From: Vulcanimicrobiia bacterium
GTDB lineage: Bacteria > Eremiobacterota > Eremiobacteria > Baltobacterales > Baltobacteraceae
NCBI GenBank assembly: GCA_024281135.1
Contig: JAMXLG010000361.1
Location: 1 to 6,522 of the forward strand
DNA length: 6,522 bases
Reading direction: 5' to 3'
The first letter of the stretch is position 1. Each line of letters starts with the position of its first letter. Positions 1 through 6,397 of the stretch are shown here, piece after piece. A program made the translations under genes and the position numbers. The notes below the pieces were generated by a model. That model saw only the letters and a list, made by a program, of their open reading frames with translations, ran no database searches and had not been told where the DNA came from.

Positions 1-569
1 CGTTTCCGTCGGCCGATCTGATCCGCTCGCAGAGTGCGATTCCGCTAAAGTACCTGCGCCTGCATTACGAACCTGCCGACGTACTCCGGCGGCAACGCGC
101 CGAGCCTCCGCGCGCCGTCGACTTACAGTCCATTGCGGATCGCGCGATGCAATGCTTTTTATTCGGCGGACGTGAGGAGATCGTCGCCGCACTCGCCGCC
201 CGCCCAACGCCGTGGTACGAGCACGCCGTCGCCCCGATGGTCGCTGCGACGGCCGGCCGGGCGACGTCGACCATCTTCTTTCTGTCGGCACCTAACGCCG
301 GCTACTTGTCGTTCCTGGCGCCGGGCGATACGGTCGAGCAGCCCTTCGTGATCCAAAACGGCGTTCGCCGCAGATTAGCGCGATGCAATGAATTTCCGCA
401 TGCGCTTTCGTGGACGCTGGAACGGTTCGTCGAGTACGAGCGTGCGGCGACCCAAGCGGTACTGGGCAACCAGCGCATGGCGTGCGCGAGCGTTTTGGCG
501 AAGCATCCCTGGGTGCGCAATTGCGGCGACGTCGACTCGCTTGCCGCCGATCTGATCGCCGCGATCTAG
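1..569 (+). CDS. Glycoside hydrolase family 4 (6-phospho-glycosidase type), C-terminal part
   Basis: The reading frame is open from base 3 to the TAG at 567-569 with no upstream start, so the gene enters from the left edge. The 188 visible codons are under half of a typical GH4 enzyme (about 430-450 residues). GH4 enzymes hydrolyse glycosides, often 6-phospho-sugars, in the cytoplasm by an unusual NAD+ and divalent-metal dependent redox mechanism. The match rests on several C-terminal blocks: IPLKYLRLHYEP near residues 13-24 (family P-x-x-Y-L-x-Y-Y segment), WYEHAVAPMVAA near 72-83, APNAGYLSFLAPGDTVEQP (the family VPNxGxIxxLPxDxxVE block) near 98-116, then ALSWTLERFVEYERAATQAVLG and the ALxAHPLV-like VLAKHPWV. 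The tyrosine in the first block is a candidate for the family's proposed catalytic base. The NAD site and metal-binding Cys/His lie outside the window. Substrate and anomer specificity cannot be told. An ATG at 147 is internal and should not be taken as the start. Confidence 0.85.
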   Translation, partial: FPSADLIRSQSAIPLKYLRLHYEPADVLRRQRAEPPRAVDLQSIADRAMQCFLFGGREEIVAALAARPTPWYEHAVAPMVAATAGRATSTIFFLSAPNAGYLSFLAPGDTVEQPFVIQNGVRRRLARCNEFPHALSWTLERFVEYERAATQAVLGNQRMACASVLAKHPWVRNCGDVDSLAADLIAAI

Positions 570-576
570 CGGAGCG

Positions 577-1590
577 TCACACGGCCGCCGGCAACGCTGC
601 GCCGTAATACTCGAGCAGATCCGAGAGGCTCTCCTTCAGGGGGATGAAGCTGTCGTATCCGAGGGCCCGCAATCGCGTGACGTCGGCAACGACTCGCGGC
701 GTATCGGATGGACGCACGTATGTCTCTTCCGTTACCACTGCATCGCTGCGGCCCGCAGCTTGAAGCAGCAACTCTAAAACCCGCGAGACTGACGTTTCAA
801 CGCCGCTCGCGACGTTATAGATGCTCCCCGGCTCGCCGCGCCGCGCGAGGGCGATCAACGCGCCGGCAACGTCTCGGACGTCGACGAAATCGCGCGTGGT
901 CGACAGATCGCCGACCGATAGACGGGGCGGTGACGAGCCGGCTACGATGTCGGCGATCTGGGCTGCGAATCTTCCGGCGACGTGACGCTCGTCCTGGCCC
1001 GGGCCGACGATGTTGAAGATCCGGCCGACAACCAGCGGAAGGCGTCGTTCGCGCGCCACGATCCGCGAGACGTGTTCTTCGGCAAGTTTGCTTACCGCGT
1101 AGAAATCGCGTGGTTCGCATGGAAAATCTTCGCTGATGGGGAGATACGCGGGCAGTCCGTAGACCGAGCCGCTCGAGCCAATGACAAGCGCCCGGAGATC
1201 CAACCCGGTCTCGCAGACGGCGTCCAGAAGATCGATCGTACCCTCGACGCTCGTGCGAAACAGGTGACTTGGCGCATCGTCGCGCAGTCCCGACGCGAGA
1301 TGAAAGATCAAGTCGGGACGGAACTCGCTTAAAATCCGGCGTAACGCGCGACGATCGCGCATGTCGGCGCGAGCATAAAGATAGCGCCGGTCGTTGGGCA
1401 CGTAGGCTATGTCGGCTGCCAAAGGCGCGAGGATCCGCGTCCCCTGCCGCGTCACGGCGTGGGTGAAGGTTCGACAGGCTTGCGATCGTCCGAGTCCAAC
1501 GATTCGCACTTCCGGATCCGAGGCGAGCAAACGCGCAGTCAAATATCGCCCCACGAAGCCTTGCGCACCCGTGATTAAAGCGCACGTCAT
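577..1590 (-). CDS. Extended SDR, GDP-4-keto-6-deoxy-D-mannose reductase (RMD)-like
   Basis: This 337-residue protein is the last gene of the minus-strand operon. It has the extended short-chain dehydrogenase layout. A Rossmann nucleotide loop TGAQGFVG (residues 7-14) is followed by an Arg after beta-2 (R35), which suggests NADPH. Next come D76 in an ADMRD adenine-contact motif, FHLAS at 96-100, the serine motif GSSGSVYG (138-145) and the catalytic YAVSK (Y164, K168). The C-terminal segment VGDLSTTRDFVDVRDV (226-241) plus YNVASG (258-263) is close to GDP-mannose 4,6-dehydratase relatives, especially RMD, which reduces the 4-keto intermediate to GDP-D-rhamnose. The start at 1590 is chosen because the Rossmann fold begins immediately and its ATG overlaps the upstream stop (ATGA). 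A GGAG lies 11 bases upstream (1602-1605). A longer in-frame start at 1854 would add 88 Arg-rich residues that only shadow the upstream gene. It could instead be a 4-epimerase or 4-ketoreductase on another NDP-sugar; the SDR assignment is firm, the substrate is not. Confidence 0.88.
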   Translation of the reverse strand: MTCALITGAQGFVGRYLTARLLASDPEVRIVGLGRSQACRTFTHAVTRQGTRILAPLAADIAYVPNDRRYLYARADMRDRRALRRILSEFRPDLIFHLASGLRDDAPSHLFRTSVEGTIDLLDAVCETGLDLRALVIGSSGSVYGLPAYLPISEDFPCEPRDFYAVSKLAEEHVSRIVARERRLPLVVGRIFNIVGPGQDERHVAGRFAAQIADIVAGSSPPRLSVGDLSTTRDFVDVRDVAGALIALARRGEPGSIYNVASGVETSVSRVLELLLQAAGRSDAVVTEETYVRPSDTPRVVADVTRLRALGYDSFIPLKESLSDLLEYYGAALPAAV

Positions 1591-2546
1591 CCTGAGGCCA
1601 TCTCCGCAATGACGTTCTCGAGACCTCTGCTTAGCGGCATTTGGGGCGTCCAGCCCAGAATTTCGTCCGCGCGCCGAATGTCTGCTACCAGCTCGTATAT
1701 CTCGGCCCTTTCTGGACGCTTTTCCCCGGAACTCGTACGGATGTCGATGGTTCGGCCGACGCGCGCGCGAATTGCTTCGGCTAGATGAAGCACGCTCGTT
1801 CCGATACCGGTCCCGACGTTGAACACCTCGATGCCGGGACTCTCCAGGTCGCACGCCCGTAGAATTGCATCCACCACGTCGCTCAGGTAACAGTAGTCGC
1901 GTACCGGCCTGATGTCGGAAAGCACGATCGCGTCTGACGTCAAGGCTTGGCGAATAATGGTCGGAATCAGAGCATAACTTTGCTGGCCCGGCCCGTAAAC
2001 GGAAAACGGCCGCAGGATTCGCGCGCTGATTCCAAAGGCATTTGCAAAGGCGCGAACCATGTTCTCGGCCCCAAGTTTTGCAGCCGCATAGGGCGAGCGT
2101 GGGTCGGGCGCTTGGGTCTCAGCGACTGGGATCGCGGCAGCCCTTCCGTAGACCTCCGCCGACGAAATATAGACGAAGCGCTTGACGTTGGACTTGCGAC
2201 ACGCATTGAGTAGCGCGGCCGTGCCTCCAACGTGAACGAGAGCGTATCGTTCCGGGGCATCGAACGAAGCGCGAACCGAGGGCGGTCCGGCCAAGTGAAT
2301 CACGAGGTCGCATCCGGCCGCAAGGTCGCAAACCGCATCGCAATCCGTGATGTCGGCGCGCCGCGATATAACGTGATCGGGTGGATCCGCGATCGTGTCC
2401 TCCGGCGCGCCCGCTAGCACTTGGAGCGGAACCTCGAGCGCCGCCAATGTCCGAACGAGCGCGGTTCCGATGAAGCCGCCGCCGCCCGTTACGAGGACTC
2501 GCGGCTTGGTCGCAAGCGGACTACGCAGGTCGGGCGTAAGCAACAT
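1587..2546 (-). CDS. Extended SDR, NAD(P)-dependent NDP-sugar epimerase/dehydratase
   Basis: This 319-residue protein belongs to the UDP-glucose 4-epimerase/NDP-sugar dehydratase group of extended SDRs. Visible motifs are the Rossmann loop TGGGGFIG (20-27), ADITD with D65, VIHLAGPPS (82-90), YISSAEVYG (126-134, active-site Ser), YAAAK (Y153, K157), RPFSVYGPGQ (179-188) and VRDYCYLSDVV (215-225), the usual substrate-domain signature. The residue after beta-2 (LAGAPED, 44-50) is neither a clear Asp nor Arg, so NAD versus NADP preference is unclear. The start at 2546 puts 19 residues before the fold. A purine-rich GAGAAGAG (2555-2562) lies 8 bases upstream. An in-frame ATG at 2720 would add 58 residues lying wholly within the glycosyltransferase gene. 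The chosen start overlaps the glycosyltransferase end by 26 bases, and its stop overlaps the next ATG by 4, which indicates coupled translation. Likely roles are epimerisation or reduction of a nucleotide-sugar; the exact reaction is not readable. Confidence 0.88.
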   Translation of the reverse strand: MLLTPDLRSPLATKPRVLVTGGGGFIGTALVRTLAALEVPLQVLAGAPEDTIADPPDHVISRRADITDCDAVCDLAAGCDLVIHLAGPPSVRASFDAPERYALVHVGGTAALLNACRKSNVKRFVYISSAEVYGRAAAIPVAETQAPDPRSPYAAAKLGAENMVRAFANAFGISARILRPFSVYGPGQQSYALIPTIIRQALTSDAIVLSDIRPVRDYCYLSDVVDAILRACDLESPGIEVFNVGTGIGTSVLHLAEAIRARVGRTIDIRTSSGEKRPERAEIYELVADIRRADEILGWTPQMPLSRGLENVIAEMASG

Positions 2547-3726
2547 CGACGAAACTCTTCTCAAGGCTGCGCGCCATTCGTTCGTCCGTATAGCGCTGCG
2601 AATACCGGGCCTGCGCAGCCTTTCCCAAGCGCCTCGCAAACGCGCTATCGCACAGCAAGCGCCAAAGGCCCTTTGCCAATGCATCCGCGTCGCCGGGCGG
2701 AACGACGATACCGGTCTCACCGTCGGTGACCATCGTCGGAATGCCCGCGATGGCAGTCACCACCGCAGGTTTGCCCAACGACATGCCTTCGATAATCGCC
2801 TGCGGGAGCGACTCTTCGGTTGACGCGTGAACTTGAATGTCGATTGCGCGATAGACGTCACCAACAGGCCCTGGGTAGCCGGCGAAGTGCACTCGTTGGC
2901 CCAGGCCAAGTTCGGCCGTACGCCGGTGAAGCGTCCGTTCGTACTCGAGAGGATCCCGTGCATATCCGCAAATCAAAAAGTGCACGTCCGGGTCGCGCTG
3001 GACCAGTTGGTGTGCGGCATCGAGCAGAACAAGCTGCCCTTTTCTAGGCGTCAAAGAAGCGACTTGCCCGACTACGCGAATCCGGGGATCGAGTGGGATA
3101 CCGAACTGCGCGCGCATCTCTTCGCGACTGCGATGGGCTTGGGGTGGCTCGATTCCATTCGGGATTACGGATATTCTCCGAGCGCGCAGCAACTTACGGC
3201 GAATTTGCGCGGCGACCGCATCCGAATCGGTGACGATGGCGGAAGCTGCCGACAATGAAACGGCTTCTGATAAATGCCACAGCCACAAGGGGCGAAATAC
3301 TTCAAGACCATAAGTCGTAGCTACTACGGGCCGGTTTGCCAGCATCGCGGCCGCTATGCCGATTTTATTCCCCGAACCGGTATGTGTATCGACGAGATCG
3401 ATCCGATTGCGGCGTATGTAGCGTGCCAACTTTGCAATCGTTTGCGTCAGACGCGGCACGGATCGAGCAACTTTTACCGCGGTTCCGTGCGCGCTACCGA
3501 CGTCCGGTGCTGCTTCATCCAGAGTTTCGATCTCGATGTTGGCCGCTTCAAAATGCGGTCGCAGACTCCCAAGCGGGCGCTCGCATACGGGATTATCGCG
3601 CTTGATTATCAGCACGGTTTGATCGAAACGCTCCCGGTCGATCTGCTTCGCGAGACTCAAAAGCCGGCACTCTCCGCCCCCGAAATTAAGCGCGTTCACG
3701 ACCGAGAGAACCTTTAGGCGCTTCAT
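2521..3726 (-). CDS. GT-B glycosyltransferase, family GT4-like
   Basis: This 401-residue cytoplasmic or membrane-associated enzyme transfers a sugar from an NDP-sugar to an acceptor. The length suits GT4. The N-terminal domain opens with the glycine-rich acceptor loop NFGGGECRLLSLAK (residues 14-27), similar to GG-A-E loops of capsule and lipid glycosyltransferases, followed by DLVDTHTGSGNKIG (110-123). The C-terminal donor domain has VIPNGIE (187-193), a phosphate-contact region with GQVASLTPRKGQ (220-231), and the retaining-GT E-x7-E pair at E305 and E313 in EESLPQAIIEGMSLGKP. TDGETGIVVPPGD (334-346) is the usual following loop. No transmembrane helix or signal peptide is evident. The ATG at 3726 overlaps the upstream stop as ATGA. 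No strong Shine-Dalgarno is seen, fitting translational coupling. Donor and acceptor are unknown; context suggests the sugar made by the neighbouring enzymes. Confidence 0.92.
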   Translation of the reverse strand: MKRLKVLSVVNALNFGGGECRLLSLAKQIDRERFDQTVLIIKRDNPVCERPLGSLRPHFEAANIEIETLDEAAPDVGSAHGTAVKVARSVPRLTQTIAKLARYIRRNRIDLVDTHTGSGNKIGIAAAMLANRPVVATTYGLEVFRPLWLWHLSEAVSLSAASAIVTDSDAVAAQIRRKLLRARRISVIPNGIEPPQAHRSREEMRAQFGIPLDPRIRVVGQVASLTPRKGQLVLLDAAHQLVQRDPDVHFLICGYARDPLEYERTLHRRTAELGLGQRVHFAGYPGPVGDVYRAIDIQVHASTEESLPQAIIEGMSLGKPAVVTAIAGIPTMVTDGETGIVVPPGDADALAKGLWRLLCDSAFARRLGKAAQARYSQRYTDERMARSLEKSFVDVAYARPA

Positions 3727-4460
3727 GCGATCCCGGCCTGGTCCAGGGCGCCCCAGCGTCCGTCGAAGAGGCGTTGAGCCCGGTCCAGCGCGTGTGCGTC
3801 GTTGATATCAATCCAGGGCGCGTCGTGCACGAAGGCACCTACGTCGTAGTCGCGCTCGGACAGAAGGACGAAAAGCTCGCTGATTCCGATCGGTCTGCCA
3901 TCCGGTATGATATCGCAAGCCTTCTTCGAGAGCACACATGTGCCGCTTGAGACCTGAACCTGGATGACCGGTTTCTCGGCATAATCGGTTACCCGGTTCC
4001 CATCCAACGAAAGCCTGCCAAACGGGATTTGAAACGGCTCGTCGTGTGTAGCGATCGTGGCGGCAAAGCCACCTCGCTCGTGGAAGTCGACGAGCCGCTC
4101 GAGGTCGAGCGTCGTCAGGTTGTCGACGTAGAGCATCAGTACGTTATCTGCACCGGAGATAACCTGACGCGCCGCGCCGGCGTTCCCTAAGGGCATTCTT
4201 TCCTCGAACAACTCGATTCTAGCGCCGGCGCGCTCGACGACCGGTACAACCGACCCACGCACGAAATCGGCGATTTCGGGATTCCTGGCACTCACGGCCA
4301 CGACGATGTCCAGAAAGCCGTGGCGCAAGAGCTGGGCAACGTTCCATTCGAGCAGCGTGGCGCCACCGACGCTAACGAGCGCCTTGTGCCGTTGCCCCGC
4401 GCTCGCGCGCATGCGCTCGGATTTTCCCCCCGCCATGACTAGGGCACGCGTTAACCCCAT
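3723..4460 (-). CDS. Sugar-1-phosphate nucleotidyltransferase (NTP_transferase fold)
   Basis: This 245-residue protein is the first gene of the operon and probably joins NTP and a sugar-1-phosphate to give an NDP-sugar and pyrophosphate. The nucleotide-binding signature is ALVMAGGKSERMR (6-18), followed by HKALVSVGG (25-33) with K26. LGNAGAAR (91-98) corresponds to the LGTAGAL of sugar nucleotidyltransferases. D113 in YVDNLTTLD is the expected metal ligand, where many homologues have NGD. Then come FGRLSLDGNRVTDYAEKP (147-164), SSGTCVLSK (171-179) for sugar contacts, and WIDINDAHALDRA (216-228), the typical second metal site region. Ser at the third glycine position of GGxGxRM (GGKSERM) resembles MobA-like members. 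The length lacks any hexapeptide acyltransferase tail, so it is not GlmU-like. Mannose-1-phosphate or heptose-1-phosphate guanylyltransferase would suit the RMD-like neighbour, but that is inference. No Shine-Dalgarno precedes the ATG. Confidence 0.87.
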   Translation of the reverse strand: MGLTRALVMAGGKSERMRASAGQRHKALVSVGGATLLEWNVAQLLRHGFLDIVVAVSARNPEIADFVRGSVVPVVERAGARIELFEERMPLGNAGAARQVISGADNVLMLYVDNLTTLDLERLVDFHERGGFAATIATHDEPFQIPFGRLSLDGNRVTDYAEKPVIQVQVSSGTCVLSKKACDIIPDGRPIGISELFVLLSERDYDVGAFVHDAPWIDINDAHALDRAQRLFDGRWGALDQAGIA

Positions 4461-4472
4461 GTTTTAATTCTA
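4461..4472 (-). promoter_or_regulatory. Candidate -10 element giving a leaderless operon transcript
   Basis: On the minus strand TAGAAT (4472 down to 4467) matches the TANNNT/TATAAT -10 consensus at five of six bases. It lies exactly 6 bases before the A of the ATG at 4460. That spacing would place transcription start at or next to the start codon. It agrees with the absence of a Shine-Dalgarno sequence in the AT-rich TAAAAC between them. No convincing -35 is seen 16-18 bases upstream. The element is short and could be chance. The role as operon promoter is inference. Confidence 0.4.
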
Positions 4473-4599
4473 AAGAACGCCATCGGCAGCAAACAGGGGC
4501 TTTTGCTTCATAACGCGAGACCAAAGCCGTGCGATAGAACGCAATCGGGATCTGAATCAGTAAAGACGGCCGCGGCGCAAACGTTGCACGGGCCACCGG

Positions 4600-4644
4600 A
4601 CATTAGGCCGAAAGTTGGTTCCCACATTAGGCCGAAAGTTGGTT
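4600..4644. repeat. Perfect 21-base tandem direct repeat, 24-base period
   Basis: Two identical copies occupy 4600-4620 and 4624-4644, separated by CCC. The shared core is ATTAGGCCGAAAGTTGG with short flanks on both sides; the bases just outside (4599/4623 and 4621/4645) differ. The second copy ends 7 bases before the candidate -35 of the lipoprotein gene, so the copies centre roughly 53 and 77 bases upstream of the predicted start point. That is typical spacing for tandem activator sites. Each unit has only a weak internal CCGA/TTGG pairing and is not a true palindrome. The sequence is directly visible; an operator role is inferred. It could also be a recent tandem duplication or part of a dispersed genomic repeat. 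Confidence 0.9.
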
Positions 4645-4651
4645 GCCGAGC

Positions 4652-4680
4652 TTGCTTACGCCTCGTTGGAGTGCTAAAAT
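4652..4680 (+). promoter_or_regulatory. Candidate sigma-70-type extended -10 promoter of the lipoprotein gene
   Basis: TTGCTT (4652-4657) matches the first half of the -35 consensus. After exactly 17 bases comes TAAAAT (4675-4680), five of six to TATAAT, preceded by TGC, making an extended -10 (TGnTAAAAT). Transcription would start near 4687 and leave a leader of about 37 bases before the ATG at 4724. The region 4461-4723 otherwise holds no gene I can support; open frames on either strand there have no recognisable protein. Confidence 0.6.
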
Positions 4681-4710
4681 AAAATTGGGTCGTACATACA
4701 GCGACTTATT

Positions 4711-4714
4711 GGAG
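4711..4714 (+). promoter_or_regulatory. GGAG ribosome-binding site that fixes the lipoprotein start
   Basis: GGAG sits 9 bases before the ATG at 4724. It favours this start over an in-frame TTG at 4643, which lies in the second repeat copy and upstream of the predicted promoter, and over an ATG at 4736, which would be 21 bases away. Confidence 0.65.
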
Positions 4715-4723
4715 CATGTATCG

Positions 4724-6388
4724 ATGGTGAACTCTATGAGAAGCGCCGCGTGGTCCTTTTGCCCGGCCGTACTTATCGCTGCGTTGACGAGTTGCGGCGG
4801 GCCAAACGGCACGTCGCCGATTTCGACCATCCCGATGTCAAACCCGAGACACGCTGGGTTGCAACGCGTTGTTCCGCTATGCGTGTCCAACGTATGTACG
4901 ACCGATTGGGACTCTTTCGGCTACGATCTGCAACGCACGGGCTTCAATCCGCTAGAGACCGCCGTCGGGACGAACAATGTCGGCAAGCTCCAAAAAGTTT
5001 GGACGGCAAACGTCGGCTCAACTCCGGTCCACGAACCTGTCTACGCTTATGGTGTCAAAATCAACGGAGTACCTACGAACGTGCTCTATGCCGGTTCGCT
5101 GTGGGGCGCGACGATTTATGCGATCAACGCTGAGACGGGTTCGGTCATTTGGCAGCACAAAGTCGCCATAGCGTATTATAATTGCGGACATCAAGAAACC
5201 TTTTCGATTGGCGAGACGCCGGCAATCGACCGAGGAAAAAATTTGATTTACGTCGCGGACGGCCACAACAAAGTTCACGCGTATAATTTGGCGACCGGAA
5301 ATGAGCGCGCGGGCTGGCCGCTGCAAATCGCCGACTACCAGGGCGATCACAATTTCATGCATGGCGGTTTCACTTATAACCCAACGAACGGATATCTCTA
5401 TGCCGTGACGGGCTCGACCTGCGACATTCATCCCTGGTACGGGCGAATCGTCGCCATCGATACGAGAGGTCCCAGCGTCGCCGGTACGTTCTTTACGATG
5501 AGCGGCGGCCCGACGCAGGGGACAAGCGGCGGCGGGATCTGGGGACCGGGCGGCGCGTCTATCGATCCAGCTACCAAAGACGTCTTCGTAGCGACCGGCA
5601 ACGCGGATACACTGAATCAGAAGCAAAACGCGGGCTACGCCGAGCAAGTCATCGAGTTATCTCCGACACTCGGCACGATTCTCGCCAATAACTACCCGCC
5701 TGAGATCCCGGGCTCGGGCGGCGACGATTTCGACTTTGGCGCAACGCCGCTGCTTTTCCAGCCGTCCGGCTGTCCGCCACTGCTTGCAGCAGTAAACAAA
5801 TCAGGCATATTCGTACTATACGATCGTGCGACGATCAGCAATGGACCAATCCAAGCGATCGCGATGTCGATTACAACGGACAACGCTGATTTTACCGGCG
5901 TGCCGGCCTTTGATCAGAAAACCGGCTACGTGTATGTGGGGCTGCCGACCAGCGAAGGAATTTACCAGCCTGGTATGGCTGCGTTCGCGATGCAATCGAA
6001 CTGCACGTTGAACCCAATCCCGGTATGGAGCCAGGCCTTCGGACCGGACGGCAGCGCGAATACGGACGCGCCGCGGTCGCCGATTTCAATCGCAAACGGC
6101 GTGGTCTATATCAGCAATTTTACGGGCGACACCGAATTCGCGTTCGACGCGTCGACCGGAGCTCAATTATGGACGACTCCCTTGAGCAGTTGGGGCTACG
6201 TCGGCACGGTGATTGCGAACGGCATCGTTTACGTCACCGCGGGAGACGGCACCATTACCGCATGGGCGCCGCCGGGAAGCGCCGCGCGCTTACGGAAGCA
6301 CGTAGCTGCGGCAAATCGCCCGCCGGCGACCAGTTCACGATCGCGTACCTCGCGGTATTTACTTACGTTTCGCAGCCAAGATTGGTAA
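4724..6388 (+). CDS. Secreted PQQ-repeat beta-propeller lipoprotein, PVA-dehydrogenase-like
   Basis: The product is 554 residues. A short basic N-terminus (R6), a hydrophobic core around 8-21 and the lipobox LTSC with C24 predict lipoprotein export. Gly after the Cys gives no inner-membrane retention signal. After a linker, DSFGYDLQRTGFNP (63-76) is the entry motif of PQQ-type propellers (W/DxxxxDxxxTGxNP). Blades follow with typical LYAGSLWGATIYAINAETGSVIW (121-143), LIYVADGHNKVHAYNLATG (174-192), GGGIWGPGGASIDPATKDVFVATGN (269-293) and IVYVTAGDGTITAW (501-514). DFDFGATPLLF (335-345) and GGGIWGPGG resemble polyvinyl alcohol dehydrogenase and related quinoproteins. No CxxCH haem motif is present, so PQQ binding and catalysis are not shown; a structural or binding propeller is equally possible. 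Six cysteines occur after C24 (C53, C58, C154, C233, C350, C427), which could form disulfides. The last 35 residues are Arg/Ser-rich and outside the fold. Transcribed divergently from the glycan operon. Confidence 0.85.
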   Translation: MVNSMRSAAWSFCPAVLIAALTSCGGPNGTSPISTIPMSNPRHAGLQRVVPLCVSNVCTTDWDSFGYDLQRTGFNPLETAVGTNNVGKLQKVWTANVGSTPVHEPVYAYGVKINGVPTNVLYAGSLWGATIYAINAETGSVIWQHKVAIAYYNCGHQETFSIGETPAIDRGKNLIYVADGHNKVHAYNLATGNERAGWPLQIADYQGDHNFMHGGFTYNPTNGYLYAVTGSTCDIHPWYGRIVAIDTRGPSVAGTFFTMSGGPTQGTSGGGIWGPGGASIDPATKDVFVATGNADTLNQKQNAGYAEQVIELSPTLGTILANNYPPEIPGSGGDDFDFGATPLLFQPSGCPPLLAAVNKSGIFVLYDRATISNGPIQAIAMSITTDNADFTGVPAFDQKTGYVYVGLPTSEGIYQPGMAAFAMQSNCTLNPIPVWSQAFGPDGSANTDAPRSPISIANGVVYISNFTGDTEFAFDASTGAQLWTTPLSSWGYVGTVIANGIVYVTAGDGTITAWAPPGSAARLRKHVAAANRPPATSSRSRTSRYLLTFRSQDW

Positions 6389-6397
6389 TCGCAAGGC

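Noticed and set aside
555..567. Small inverted repeat GATCG-CCG-CGATC at the convergent gene ends as a terminator
   Set aside because: The stem is only 5 base pairs, is not followed by a T-run on either strand, and lies inside the GH4 coding region.
1591..1854. N-terminal extension of the RMD-like SDR to 1854
   Set aside because: The extra residues are Arg/Ser-rich and simply read the upstream SDR gene in another frame; the Rossmann fold begins at the 1590 start.
2547..2720. N-terminal extension of the first SDR to 2720
   Set aside because: The extension lies entirely inside the glycosyltransferase coding region and has no fold-like sequence; 2546 has a suitable purine-rich site 8 bases upstream.
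2395..3717. Long plus-strand open frames opposite the glycosyltransferase (2395-2823, 2827-3258, 3274-3717)
   Set aside because: They lie antisense to a gene with clear GT4 motifs, show no recognisable domain, and are expected from codon bias in GC-rich DNA.
4600..4644. CRISPR array or riboswitch reading of the tandem repeat
   Set aside because: There are only two copies with a 3-base spacer, which excludes a CRISPR array. The repeat lies upstream of the predicted transcript start and has only a weak internal stem, so a riboswitch is unlikely.
4372..4890. Minus-strand open frames 4372-4596 and 4627-4890 over the divergent intergenic region
   Set aside because: They overlap real genes or the repeat and promoter, have no ribosome-binding site that stands out, and look like no known small protein.
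5018..5647. Minus-strand 209-codon open frame inside the propeller gene
   Set aside because: It is antisense to clear PQQ-type blades, with Arg-rich composition and no recognisable domain, so it is a shadow frame.
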